A stretch of 64,000 bases of DNA from Sycobia sp. Sy_11 (lineage: Eukaryota > Arthropoda > Insecta > Hymenoptera > Epichrysomallidae), in NCBI GenBank assembly GCA_018907035.1, contig JACCIC010000004.1:3404001-3468000 (forward strand), written 5' to 3'. The translations under genes and the position numbers were made by a program. Below are positions 43,264 to 55,705 of the stretch, one piece after another (position 1 is the stretch's first letter; every line of letters starts with the position of its first letter). Under the pieces are notes generated by a model that was not told where the DNA came from, did not search any database, and worked only from the letters and a program-made list of their open reading frames with translations.

Positions 43264-46228
43264 GAATACTCCAACTGAATACCAACCATTGCGTAGCGGC
43301 TCATGACCTGCTCAAACAGACAATAAAGGAGCTAAGAATAGACATTGCTGTAATCTCCGAACCATATTGTGACAGGGACAGACCACAGCGGTGGATAAGT
43401 GACACAAGCAATAGAGCTGCCCTCTGGATTGGTCAAAATAGGCAGGTACTAAAGCAGTCGAGTCATCGGAGCGAATTGATATCCTGGGCTAAAATATAAG
43501 AAATATACGGCTTTAGTATATATGCTCCTCCAAGCCTGACGGACAAGCAGTTTGAAATCCTTGTAGCTAAATTAGTTGATGAAGCCATGGACAAGAAACC
43601 ATTATTAATCGCTGGCGATTTTAACGCGTGGTCCACAGCCTGGGGAAGCGCTTCAACAAATAACAGAGGTAGTATGCTGCTTGATGGCCTTAATTCTCTT
43701 CAACTCCACGTGGTTAATAAGGGATTTGAATCCACTTTCATTAGGGGAGATAAACAATCAGTCATTGATGTAACATTCGCCAATGATGACCTGATTCAGC
43801 GTATCCTTAATTGGAGAGTAAGCGACCTTTACACCCACAGTGTAAGTTGTACGAGATTACAGAGAAGAAAGTAAGGAACAAGTGCAATGAGCGGATGCCC
43901 ACACGGAAATGGAACATCAGATCGCTAGACTGTGAAGTGTTCGCCACTATACTATCAGAAGAGCGTTTAAAATATGGTGCACTAGGTCATCTGGCAAATG
44001 CACTCATGAAGCATATCTCTGAAGCATGCGATGCGTCGATGACTAGGACTAAGAGCGGATTTCAACATCGTCAATCTGTCTACTGGTGGACAAATGAAAT
44101 TGCAGCATTGAGCAAACAATGTCGTGATATGTTTAAAAGTTTATTTAAAGAAGCACAGAGAGCGCTTGTCAAGGCCATTAAGGCAAGCAAGCGTCGATGC
44201 TGGCTTGAACTGTGTGCAGAGGCCAACAATAACTTTTGGAGACGACCATACAAAACAGTCATGGCACGATTGAGTAGGGCACCAATACAACCCACTAGCA
44301 CGGTATTGATTGATAAGATTGTTTCCGCTCTCTTTCCCAATGACACCCATGGGACGGTACTGCGCACGCAACACTCGGACGATATACCACCTATAACAGA
44401 AATGGAGCTACATAATGCTTATGCTAAGATTAGAGACAATGCTGCCCCTGACCCTGATGGTATCCCTAATGTTGCAGTTAAGTTGGCGATACAGAAGAAT
44501 CCATCTATATTTCTAAAAGTATATAATGCTTGTCTTCTTGAGGGTATTTTTCCTGATTGCGGGAAAACTCAAAGGTTAGTCCTGTTACCTAAAGGCAATA
44601 AGCCGCTTGATGATCCGTCATCACACAGGCCATTGTGTATGCTCGATACGGTAGGTAAAATATTTGAAAAAATAAGATGTAGCCGACTGGAAGCATTCAC
44701 TGAGGGATTGCACGGCTTATCCTCACGCCAATTTGGATTTCGGAAATTTGAAATTTCAAATTTGAAATTTGAAATTTCAAAATCAACAGTCGATGCTATT
44801 AAACTGGCAGTGTGTACTGCAAGAGATGCAATCAGTGGTGAGAGATGGAAAGGTGGCACTAAACAGTATTGTGCCATTGTCGCTTTAGATGTCAAGAATG
44901 CCTTTAATTCAGCGCGCTGGTCTTCTATTATGAATTCGCTTAAAGAGTTCGGAGTACCTGGTTATCTACAGAATGTCGTGGCCAGCTACTTTGAGAATAG
45001 AGTAATATTATACCGAACGGATGAAGGCATTGTATCACATAAGGTTACTGCGGGAGTCCCCCAGGGCTCGGTTATGGGACCTATATTTTGGAATATTATG
45101 TATGATGGCGTGTTGAGGATTCCACAATCGCCTGGTTCAATAACAGTAGGGTACGCCGACGATATCGCTCTAGTAGTGACGGCTAAGACCCTTGAGGAAC
45201 TCACTGAAAATGGTAATGAGGCAATCAGCAACATCAATAGATGGATTAAGTAGGCTGGCCTACAATTAGCGGAGCACAAGACAGAAGTAGTTCTTGTCAA
45301 CAGTCGTAAGAAGGTAGATAGTATCACTCTTAAAGTTGGTAGCTGCCGCATTAGTTCTGCGCCATCTTTACGATACTTGGGTGTACAGCTTGATGCCAGG
45401 TTAAACTTCAAAGAGTATTTAAAGATATCTGGCGAAAAAGCGCAACGAGTTTCAGCTGCCTTATGTCGACTCATGCCTAATATTTGTGGCCCACGCCCAC
45501 CTCAGAGGAAGCTATTAGCTTATGTTGTTAATTCTGTCAGCATGTATGCAGCGCCAATCTGGCATCATGTATGTGGAATTAAATCGTATTGTAAGCTGGC
45601 CATTGTGACCCGTCGCCGCTCCTGTATACGTATTATTAGTGGTTACAGGACAGTATCCACCGACGCTGCTGAGGTACTTGCCGAAATTCTTCCTTTCGAT
45701 TTAGCTGCAGATGAACTGGCTAGGCTGCACAACATATGTAAGGCCGCAGTGGATTCTCTACAAGGTGCTAAAAACGTGGAACGTCAACATTCTATAGAAA
45801 TATGGCAAAAACGATGGAACGATTCTAGCAAAGGCCGATGGACTTATCGTATCCTTCCAGACATACACAGATGGATCAACAGGAAACACGGGGAACTAGG
45901 TTTCTATCTAACCCAGTTGCTGACTGGACATGGTTGTTTTAGGTCCTATTTCCACCGTTTTCACCTGGATAACAATGATTTCTGCCCCATCTGTTCGACA
46001 TTATTCGAGGATGCCGAGCATCTACTAGTGAGCTGCCCTCGTTTTAGAACACAACGTGAGCACATGATGAACATCATCAATAAGCCAATAAGACCAGAGA
46101 GCATCCTATCAATAATGCTGGAATCTTCTGAAAACTGGAAGGCAGTAGCCAGTTTCGCAAAAGAGGTGATGACCAAACTCAAAAATGCCGATAGAATTAG
46201 GCGAATGGCCCAGGATGAACCAGGCTAG
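43260..46228 (+). pseudogene. LINE ORF2: AP endonuclease, reverse transcriptase, C-terminal CCHC
   Basis: MRILQLNTNHCVAAHDLL starts the endonuclease. IAVISEPY, LLIAGDFNAWSTAWGS and SVIDVTF are its conserved boxes. A TAA at 43497 breaks it in frame. A frameshift lies near 43840. RT follows with AAPDPDGIPN, SSHRPLCMLDTVGK, LSSRQFGFRK, IVALDVKNAFNSARW (first Asp), AGVPQGSVMGPIFWN and VGYADDIALVV (YADD intact). A TAG at 45251 lies after NINRWIK, in frame, with GLQLAEHKTEVVLV beyond. The C-terminus includes SKGRWTYRILPDIHRWI, LTGHGCFRSY and CPICSTLFEDAEHLLVSC. Endonuclease nicks the target and RT primes there. An unusual 12-codon insertion sits at 44747-44782. Confidence 0.92.
44747..44782 (+). 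repeat. 36-bp in-frame palindromic insertion in the RT gene
   Basis: Between the codons for QFGFRK and KSTVDAI, normally adjacent in R1 RTs, lie 12 codons (FEISNLKFEIS plus Lys) made only of GAAATTTC and AAATTTG words in mirrored order. The reading frame is kept. Confidence 0.8.
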
Positions 46229-46440
46229 CTGATTCTATTTTAAGATGCAGAGGACGAACACCGAATCCCTGATCACTTGTGTGGATGGGGGACGTAGGAT
46301 AGTGTCATAAGAAGAGGAGCCGTATAGGCTAACTAACAGCCCCGTCGAAGTAATATTCCCGGATAGTTCCGGCGGGATGCTGGTTTCGAGAGGCCACTAG
46401 TGCAGAGCTTGCTCTGCCTACGCCTATAAAACAAAAAACA

Positions 46441-46480
46441 AAAAACACACACACACACTCACACACACACACACAAGCAT
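46441..46480. repeat. (AC)n microsatellite after the LINE tail
   Basis: AC run with one TC interruption at 46445-46476, matching the type of repeat at the LINE 5' edge. Confidence 0.9.
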
Positions 46481-47126
46481 ATACGAAATCTAGCGCACGA
46501 ATATGTGCATTTATCTTAATTTTGTTTCCAAGTAACCCATCCCGAATATTGCTTGTTATCGCTTCTCCTACATTTTCTAATGTTTCCAACTCCTCTCCCC
46601 TTTATGATAGTGTAGCCTACTGTAACTGCGCTGCCACACCAATTACTACATTACGCTTGCCCGCCTCTTCCCCCTCTTACCCGCCAGAACACTAATCGCC
46701 GCTTGCACTGTCTGCACACGTATATATTTTTATATTCGAACCTTGTCTTACAGAATCCTACCATTATCCATCCCAATTGTTAGCGGTTCTCCCGCAGAAA
46801 AAAGTTTTTCTAGTGGCGCTGCGACGGATCTAGATGCGTCTATGTCCCTGGTAATGTCTATTCATCTCTGCTTCAACGTCGATCACAGATCGCGCAGTCT
46901 AGTATATAAATCTATGCGTATATCATAATATATATTTGTGATCACTGCGCTAATGATCATATATGGTTAGAATATGAAGCTTTTGACAGTCAACTCGGCA
47001 ACTGCAATTATGATCAGTTACTTTGTGATTATTACCGAAGAAGCTTAAAGCATCGAAGACTTTCATTTTTAGGTTTTTCAAATGTATATATTTCTACCAT
47101 ATGTATTTGTTATTTAATATTTTAAA
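46481..47126 (+). other. upstream region of ATF-2; no coding seen
   Basis: It lies between the LINE and the first ATF-2 coding exon, so promoter and 5' UTR are expected here. I see no clear TATA box in a convincing place. TCTTACAG at 46746-46753 is acceptor-like, so a 5' UTR exon boundary there is possible. Confidence 0.35.
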
Positions 47127-47369
47127 ATGAACGATTCGGTAAAACCATTTGCCTGCAATACTGTAGGCTGCAACATGGTAAGTTACTTGGAGTTAATATA
47201 TAAATATGAAAGTAACAGTGTAATTTCAATTATCATCTACTCAGTTAAATTATTTAGAGCTTTGTCAATGAAGATCATTTAACTGTACACAAAAAGAAGC
47301 ATGACATGATATTGAATCTAGGAGTTAACAATAAAACCAACTTTTTCATTGGTGAGAGTTTTAATTGAA

Positions 47370-47431
<62 letters not shown>

Positions 47432-50160
47432 TTTGTTATTAATATTTGTTATAAATTAATTTGTAATCATTTTAATTGTAAATACTCTTCATTTTTTTCC
47501 TAAAAATTCATTAATATTGCTTAATTGTCTTATGTAAATAAAAAGATATGTGATTTGTTCATGAATTTTTTTTCATCAATTATTGCAAATAATTATTGTA
47601 TAATAATACTTTTTAAATAATGATGATCAAGCATTCAAACCATAAAATTTATTTATAAATATTAATCGTTGAGCTTAATATTAATGTTCTGGAATAGATA
47701 TGAATTCAAATTGTTGTACTTAATTTCTGAGTAACAGAGCTTTTTAATCGATTCAATAATAAATAGATAAATGTATTGAGTTTATTTTTGAATTTGATAA
47801 AAAGAAGATAAAAGATATATTTTATGTTATACAAAATATTTAATTTTACAGAATTCTTTTTTATTATAAAAACTTAATATGTTTATTTGTAGTATATACC
47901 AATATATCTGTATTTCAAATTTTATTACTTAAGAATCTAGGATAATTAAAGAACTATATTGTATTTATGTCCTAGAATACATAATTTTTATTAATTGCAT
48001 TTTGGCTAAATTTATGTATGTATTAATATTCTCTTAATCAATACATAGAAATTGTGTTGCAATAATAGACAGGTTTAATAATATTAACTTATTGTACATT
48101 TTGGTACAGAAATGTAAGTAAATTTTTGCTTGAACTGGTTCATTTATTTTGGCTCCAGATTCTTATTTTGAAAAAGATCATTATATAATTACATAGATAT
48201 ATAGAAAATGTTCTTGTTTTATATTAATTTAGTCAGAACTAAGTAGAATTATTCATGTAGCTTATAAATGGAAACCCGTGTATTATTTTATAACATTTTA
48301 TTGTTATTATATATTGTTATTTTGTATTACCTAAAAAAACAGTTCTATCCAAATAGATTTTATTCCATATACTTCTTGTATAACAATATAAATATGTATC
48401 ATATTATTTTTAAATCAAGTCCAAAGTATTTATTTATAAAATATTATACGTAATACTTTTTAATTACAGTTGATCAAACTCCAACACCTACAAGATTTAT
48501 TAGAAGTTGTGATGAAGTTCGGTTATTTCAAGATTTACAAAATGAGAACCCTTTCGATGAAACATTTCGAAGAGCTGTTGAAACTGGGAAAAATGAAGTT
48601 CTTATTGCATCAGAAGTAAGACTGTTTAATAATTAAGAAGTTTTTTATATACTTGTTTCTAATGTTATAATTGAAATATATTTTTCAAGATTGATGAAAC
48701 TAATGATATGTTACATACACCTACTGTGCTTCTTGAAATCACAGATGAATGTAAAACTTCTCTGAATTCAGTGCTTACAAGGAATCATCTAAACAAAACA
48801 GGTCTCAAAAGTTTTATTGAAACAGGTACAATAATAAAAAGAGTATCAAGTAAAGAAATAACAGTAAATGATTCTACTAAAAATAAGCAAGAAACTTGTA
48901 AACTAAATAATAATATTTCTTCAAATGCAAGTATAAATATCCAAACTGCAACAAATTGTTTTGTGGATCGTCAAGGAGCGAAGATGGGAACTCGTTTGTA
49001 AGTTATTGATTTGTGTACATATAAAATATTAGAATGCTTAAATATTGCTGCAGGAAAGTATGGCTTTAAATTTAAGGTAGTACACGGCATAATTGACTTT
49101 TTTTAAATTTTTTTTTTAAATTTAGTATATCGATTAATTATAATGTCATGACAAAATTTTAAAGTTTTATCGTTTCATTTGTAAGCTATAATTAACTGAA
49201 GTTTTGATATTCAGATATAAAATAGAGTAAAACTAGAAAATGTTAAAGCTTTCTTTGATTTGTAAAAATACTATTCTATCAAAAGTTTTCAAAAACTAGT
49301 ATATTGTAGCCTAGATAGCAGCAACATATACATATATAATATTTCCATGATCGACCATTTGATATAAAAGTTGGAATTTTAATGATTTATGAAGATGTTG
49401 ACTGAAGAAGTAACAACACTGAAAAATGTATAAAGTATGGAAGTCTTTGTTTTATTTAGTAATACCAGCCCAGATTTTATGAGTGAAAATAAAAGTCTAA
49501 CAAAACCAACTATTCTAAACAGCGAGAAAAACTATACCCTCTAAATGGCTGTCATCAAAAAACTTTAGAACTCATGAGCACTCCATTAAGTTGCTTAAGT
49601 TTCGAATTCTATAATATCAGGTCATTTTAATCACTATTTATGGTCAAAACTTTGCATGTATGATTGTGTATCTATATAACCAGCTATTTAATAATAATGC
49701 AGTCACCAATTAAAAATATAGTTGTCCTATTTATAACTGATCTATCTGCTATAAGAATTCACTGAGCATGACTTATTGTCACGTACTACCTTAATCAACA
49801 TAAATTTGTAGTCTGATAATTTTAAAAATTATGCAATTTTTCTAATTATGCAATATATACATATTTTTTTAACTAATGTACGTTAATGCATGTATTTATA
49901 GTAGATACTGTACATTTAAAATTTATATTAATATTGTATACAGGCCAGTAAGTGAAGAAGAACTGCAATTTTTAATAAAAACTCCTGATAGAAAATTATT
50001 AAAACTTACAACTGCTTCAATAGCAAAAGATAAAAGAAATACAGAAAGTCCTCAAATTGAAAATAATCAAAATATAATTAAACAAAAATATGTACCCAAT
50101 GAGTGTAGTAGATCTAATAAAAAATTCATTCAAACTCAGAATATGTCAATAGCTAAAATG
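47127..50160 (+). CDS. Atf-2: ATF-2-like bZIP transcription factor, 5' exons (partial gene)
   Basis: Five coding exons join in phase with GT-AG introns: 47127-47177, 47258-47351, 48470-48615, 48690-48997, 49944-50160. The product starts MNDSVKPFACNTVGC and has the C2H2 finger completed by NEDHLTVHKKKHDM, as in ATF-2/ATF-7. Exon 3 gives DQTPTPTRFIRSCDEV, the transactivation segment whose TPTP threonines are the stress-kinase (p38/JNK) phosphorylation sites of ATF-2. NPFDETFRRAVE follows. Exon 5 has SEEELQFLIKTPDRKLL. The family is nuclear and binds CRE sites through a C-terminal bZIP, but no bZIP exon was found downstream in this window. The coding part seen is 272 codons. The (TA)n at 47376-47428 lies in intron 2. 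All five donors and acceptors look normal. Confidence 0.88.
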
Positions 50161-50662
50161 GTAAGTTAAATAATACTTTCTTTTGTAAATCAGTTTTCTT
50201 AGAAATATTTTATATAAGATCATAGTTATGCAATTCTTAAGAGTGCTAATAAGTTAGTATATTTTCTCTTTGTTAACTAATGATAATGATCATTAGATTT
50301 ATTTTATGTTTTAAGATAAATATTGTTTTATTATGGAAGTTGATTATTTGACTCATCTGACGTTATGAAACAGTTTGCCCTTGAGTCAAGTAAAGGAAGT
50401 AAGCTACTCTGCTTACTCTAATATATACGAAAGATTGATTTTTAAAAAAATATAAATTCTCATGGATAGGTTTCTAGTTTGTCAAGATTGTCCAATCTGT
50501 GCATGTGCGTCACTCACGCACAGATGTAAACATACGATGTGAAGGTACTGCATATAAATATTTTAAACAAAGATATCTAATGAACAAAATGTCAAGAACA
50601 AATATCCAAAAATTTAATACGCTGTTAATAAAACGAGAGAAATACTCTATGCAAAATTTCAG

Positions 50663-50710
50663 GAAGATTCAAAAAATATTTTACATGTTAGTCATTCAAA
50701 TTTAAAACAG
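50663..50710 (+). other. possible small ATF-2 exon
   Basis: AATTTCAG precedes 50663 and GTACTT follows 50710. The 48 bp between are open in the frame required (phase 0) and would add EDSKNILHVSHSNLKQ after the exon 5 end. It is not conserved in any ATF-2 I can recall, so it could be chance. Confidence 0.2.
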
Positions 50711-53700
50711 GTACTTTTGGAAAACTGGAAAGTTTGACTGTTTTTCCGCCTTATCTTAACAAACAAGTATAATCGTTTAGAAATAGATATATCTTTTAAT
50801 ATTTAACATTGATAGGATATTATTTACAATATCAAGTAAAAAGTAAACCAGAGATATAATTTATTCATTAGCAAGAATGAAAACGCGGCATCTTTGTAAT
50901 ATTTCTCGTATAATATGAGAGTGTGGATGGACTGCGTGCGTATTTTATTTCTTTTCTTTTCGTGAAAAATTTTTTGTCTCCCTTTTCAGGAAATTTTAAA
51001 TTTGAAAATTTTAAAGTTTTATAAGATATTTAAGATAGATATTATCGCTGTTTCGTTAAAAATAACTTCGTTTTCTTTAGTTTTTTTTCTGTTTGCTTTT
51101 CGCCCCGAAAATTTTGACTATAAATCTTCTTTTGTATTTTTTATTCTCGTCCGTTGCCTATAATTGTTCTTTCGTAATTTCTTTTTGGCTGTTTGTCAAT
51201 TTTTGCGCTACGGTGCCCTATTGCTTGTCAAGTCTAAAATGTTTTGTTTTTCCCTATCTATTTTTTCTCGCTGCATTGAACGATTTTTTTTATCATAATG
51301 ATTATTGAAGAATTAATAATCGTTAATATTCAATAATAATTAGTATTCAATAATCATAATGATTATTGAAGATTAAAAATGACTGTTGTTGATAATTTTT
51401 AATAATATCTGTTTTGTTAATTTTTTTTGATAAATTTTTAATAACAACTTGTTAATTTTTTTTAATAAATTTTTAATAACAACTTGTTAATTTTTCATAA
51501 TTCAATTAAAATTAGATTAAAGAAAAATTTACTAATGAATACCGATTAAAATTTTTCTTTTAGTTCGCAATTAAATTTTCTTCTTTTTTTGTATAATAAC
51601 GTAAATTTTATCGATGATCGATGTCGATAACGCATCCTCTAGTCGATTTTGATAAGTAAGTCCACAGTTTATGATTATGCAAGGAGACAGATATCAGCAA
51701 GACTGAGTTGGAGCTCAAAAACAATGGTTTCCTGTTTCAAAGGGCTGCCAGGCTACATTGCAAACTGTCAGATTATTACAGCTTCCAGGGCTTTGTAGAA
51801 TGTGAAAACAAAGGCGAAATCGCAAACATACGCGTACGTAGGGACAAGAAGCCCTGAAAATTATTGTCACCTGAACAATACGTGAAAAAACAAAAGAATG
51901 TATACAGTCCGGGAGCCAACGACATTTTTGTCATATATTTATCCTCAGCCAAAAATTAGTTTAAATGATTCGTTTCAATGTTCTCTAAAGCCTAGTGATC
52001 GTCCGCTGCGTCAATTAATCTGGATGTGGCAACACCAGGCACCCAAACTTTGTAAAAATGTTAAAAGATTCATAAAAACCAGGTTTTATGAAATAATTTT
52101 GAGTTTAGAAAAAAATTATTCAAACAAAAGTTGTAGATTCTATTCAAACAAATTTTTTATGTTCTATCCATTTTTGCTCTAAAGCTAATAATTATGCAGA
52201 AAAACGCAATTAATTATGAACATTTCGAGCTGTTATCGACCCAAATCATAGTCGATACATCAGGGACCTACCTCGCCGCTCAGATCATATATGGTACAAG
52301 TACTTTTTAACTTTAAATTTTGCTCATAAAATTATAGTTCTAAAGCGAAAATATATCGAACGTAATAAATTAATTTTCGGTCGATCTCCAAATTTTGTTT
52401 AAAATCATTTTTAACAAACTCTATTGTTTCATATACTATTATTTATTTATTATAATTTAAAAAGTTTTTAACGATTTTCACTATTTCAGTATTAATTCGG
52501 CCAAATTGATGTATAATATTAATGTTCCAAAGCTCCAAAAATTATTTCTAAAAACCTTTTCCTAAATGTTATAAATTTTCTATTACAAATAAATCAAAAC
52601 TTCTAAAATACAATAACGGTGAAGGAAATTTGTTATATGGAAGTATGGTAGTGACATATCTATATACATATAGTTTATTTATTTAAATTTTATAGAATTT
52701 TTTTCCAGAAAAATTTATAAATTATTACAATAATATACACGACTCTTTAATTTATAATAATTAGATATTTGTATACTGGTATAATGCATGCGATAAAATC
52801 ATTTAAAAGTGCTTGCAAAACTACATAAATTATGTACGCTCGTATCACATTCTGTCAGAGAATCATATAACATATAAATATGAAAAAATTATTCAAATGA
52901 CAATAAGATTCTGGAAAATTTATTAGGTGATTTGATGATAGTGCACCACGCGAGATATCCATCGTGTTCTAGGTTCCCCGAAAGCGCGTAATACAACTGC
53001 AGTTTTAACTATCAGTTCCCATTTATCCTTGCAAAATTCTTTTTCCATCTTGTTTTACAATTCGTGTAAGTTCATCTATAATAATTCTTAGGATTGTAGC
53101 AATCTGTAATGTATGTCCGCTGAAGCAACGAAAAGTACGTTCCCTATAACAAAAATGTGAGTAAAATACACTTCAGAACGCGTGCTTGAACTGCAGTTTA
53201 AAATTTGCAGCTTCAATTCGAGATTGTTGCAATGCACGTATGAGAAAATTAAAATTTTCGTTATATTTTCTTTCAGAAAATCACGGCCTCGAACGTATTC
53301 GAGCACGTAAATTATGGCTTCTAGGCTACAGGTGAACCTGTACACTAAGTCGCTATTATATAAAGACTGGAGGTGCATAGTTTTAATTTGCTAGAAAATC
53401 TTAAACTATTTAATAGATTAATAATATAAATTCTGTTTCACAAATTCTTAATAAATTTACTTAATACTATAAATTAATATTTCCCGAACTCTGACTCCTT
53501 CTTACATTATCAATACAGACATACATGAATTTTCTTTTTTCTTTTAGCCATTACGTTTCATGTAACATCGGAATCATCGGTCACTTCTCCTGTTTACATT
53601 TATGACTTTGTTCACAATATCGTTTTACAATACCGCTTAATCTTTATATCTTATTTCAAAAAACATAAACATTAATCCTAAATAATTCATTCTTTATATT

Positions 53701-53814
53701 ATATTTAATTTCTACACACTTAAACTTATTTTGTTAAATTATTCTGTTTGTAACACTACTATAGCATAATCTACTACTACTAAACAATTGATAATTGTTT
53801 TGTAATGTTCCTAT
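50711..53814. other. AT-rich, no gene recognised; repeat segment at 51946-51999
   Basis: I saw no bZIP-like exon and no mobile-element domain. 51946-51999 (CCAAAAATTAGTTTAAATGA, then TCTCTAAAGCCTAGTGAT) is repeated at 58065-58118. 51300-51500 holds short ATAATCATT and TTAATAACAACTTG repeats. If ATF-2 continues to the right, this is its intron. Confidence 0.5.
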
Positions 53815-53863
53815 CCCTCTCCGGATAGCTTACGCGGTATTTTTCCAGGATAATTTGAGAGGG
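53815..53863. repeat. inverted repeat CCCTCTC/GAGAGGG
   Basis: 7-bp perfect arms around a 35-nt GC-mixed loop, at the left edge of a structured block that includes the array at 54106-54279. Confidence 0.6.
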
Positions 53864-54105
53864 GAGGAAGTATATTCGGAATCGGGCGGCGGATCAGGAA
53901 AATAATTTTATAAGAATACGGTTTTTTTTATTACAAAAATCAAAAATATTTATTCAGTAAACCACTTATTGACAAAATTCTGAAACAAACAACAAAACGA
54001 TAATAATTATTTGGTAATATGTTCGCGCTCTACTTTCCACGCGGGGAATTTAAACTAGACAGGTAGAATTTAATCTAGGTTCAAACTAAGGTTAGCTTAA
54101 TTCCG

Positions 54106-54279
54106 CTGGTCTTTTGAGGAGCGCCTAGCAACCAGGATGAAGAGTCAAGTAGACAGTAATTTAATTAGGATAAGAGAACGGCTGGTCTTTTGAGAAGCGC
54201 CTCGCAACCAGGATGACGTTCACTTCAGGATAGTTAACATTATTAATCGTCTGTCTTTTGAGGAGCGCCTCGCAACAGA
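54106..54279. repeat. second constant-loop, variable-stem hairpin array
   Basis: Three hairpins share a 20-nt loop, CTTTTGAGGAGCGCCTCGCA or close variants, which itself can pair GAGG with CCTC. Inner stems: CTGGT/ACCAG (54106-54135), CTGGT/ACCAG (54182-54211), TCTGT/ACAGA (54250-54279). In the third both arms have changed together. Outer stems differ: GAACG/CGTTC (54176-54180, 54217-54221) for copy 2 and ATTATTA/TAATAAT (54239-54245, 54288-54294) for copy 3. None is clear for copy 1. Confidence 0.8.
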
Positions 54280-54338
54280 GATCAAGCTAATAATTTTGGA
54301 GGGATATTTCTGAGCTCTGGACAGTTTATAGCTCCGAG

Positions 54339-54390
54339 AGGAGTTCAAGTGACACGATTGCGGATCAGCCGGTTCACTAGACGAACTCCT
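54339..54390. repeat. nested hairpin AGGAGTTC/GAACTCCT
   Basis: 8-bp perfect arms at 54339-54346 and 54383-54390, with inner GTGA/TCAC. It follows the three-hairpin array. Confidence 0.75.
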
Positions 54391-54707
54391 TGATTTTGTT
54401 TTTTGCAGGCCCTTTTAAATTAAATTGTCGAGCATTATCGCCGCCGCTCATCTAACCTCGGACGAGCCGCCGATTTAAAATAATAATATTAACAATAATA
54501 ATATCAATAATAATGATCATAATAATAATAATAGTTAATATTAATTAATATTAATATTATAATAATATTCATAATTATAATAATAATATTAATAATTAAT
54601 ATTAATTTGCACAGTTATAATTCATATGGCAGTCGGTTTACTGCGTACAAATATTGTTTTCTATACATACAATAGCATACATGTATGTATGTATGTATGT
54701 ATGTATG

Positions 54708-54750
<43 letters not shown>

Positions 54751-55396
54751 TGTTAATAATATTCTAATGTATTTATAAATTAAATAACTTCGGTGAATTC
54801 GTTTGGACACCTGTGTAGAGGCTTGCGCGTTCCCCTACCACGGTATTCGCTGCTGGCGCGTGTCGTTCAACGAGAGAGCATGGTAGCGTGCGTGCGGGCA
54901 TGTATTAGAGGGGGATAGCTGTCGCTAGCCTAATACACTTGGCGCAATATAGTAGCCTCATACACTCGTCGCGCGAGGTGTATCCCCTCTTACGCACTTT
55001 TCTACTGTTCTTAGCGGTGAAGAGAGAGAAGATGTGTTGCGTTCTGTCTCTTCTTCGATTTTCGGCTATTGCGCCGACTACCTTCTACAGTAGTGGTCGC
55101 TAACTATGCTCGTTGGCGGTATGTTTACCGCGTGTAATATATTAATTTAATTTCATATTTGATAATTTAATTTTCGTATATGTCGGCTATACTTATAATT
55201 ATTTTTGCATGTGTGACGGAAATATATAATTTATTCGTATATAAATCATTTATAAAAGTAAAATCTGTCTAACGGTCGTGATAAATTTGCGCGGCCATGT
55301 TTTTGGTCGTCGCATTTCCCTCTTTTTTCGGGAGCGCGGAGTGTGTGTACTGTGTTAGTATAAAAAATGAACGGGGATTTGATACATACATTTTAT
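54391..55396. other. non-coding; (TGTA)n and (TA)n at 54681-54748
   Basis: 54480-54610 is AATAATAAT simple DNA, then the microsatellite. 54790-55140 is more GC-rich and promoter- or LTR-like in look, but no termini were found. Confidence 0.4.
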
Positions 55397-55705
55397 TTAT
55401 TGTGAGCACGTTACGCAACGCACGTGTCCGTTTTTCGGATCCATCCGCACATAGAATCGTCGATTCCTGAGCCATTCCCGATGCCGTATGGCTCCAAGAC
55501 GAAAAAACAGCGTGGCGTTCTCGTCGTATATGAAATGCCGCCCCGGGCGTGAGTCGTTTGTCGGGATCAAGTTGTGCGGCTTGTACTCCGGTGCGGGAAT
55601 CGACGGTATTCCTTGGTGTTTTTGATCATTTGACGGTGGTAATAGAGGCGGTGCAGGCCTTAGCGGTCCTGGTCCCAGACATCGATGGATAACGCGGGCT
55701 GCTTG
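55397..55705 (-). CDS. unidentified ORF, C-terminal part
   Basis: A minus-strand frame open for 102 codons to TAA 55397-55399. It starts Pro-rich (LGPGPLRPAPPLLPPSND), then EYKPHNLIPTNDSRPGRHF, ENATLFFRLGAIRHREWLRN and RRFYVRMDPKNGHVRCVTCS. The CVTC pair at the end recalls half a zinc site. It is preceded by a stop in frame, and upstream (55753-55938) another minus frame reads FRRQLTRAQRNLLVAEQELN, so one protein with a frameshift is likely. It lies beyond gypsy protease and integrase remnants on the same strand and may be an accessory or Gag-like ORF of that element. I do not recognise it. Confidence 0.4.
   Translation of the reverse strand, partial: QAARVIHRCLGPGPLRPAPPLLPPSNDQKHQGIPSIPAPEYKPHNLIPTNDSRPGRHFIYDENATLFFRLGAIRHREWLRNRRFYVRMDPKNGHVRCVTCSQ

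Larger units (their letters stand above)
41735..46440 (+). mobile_element. R1-clade non-LTR retrotransposon (LINE), nearly full length
   Basis: Two overlapping ORFs in R1 layout (ORF1 stop and ORF2 start share ATGA at 43260-43263), a 5' region of ~250 bp and an A-rich 3' tail (AAAACAAAAAACAAAAAAC). AC microsatellite lies on both sides (41692-41719 and 46445-46476). The damage is light: one frameshift in ORF1, and in ORF2 one frameshift and two in-frame stops. Some R1-clade families (Waldo and Mino types) are known to target AC-type microsatellites, which fits this location. Confidence 0.85.
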
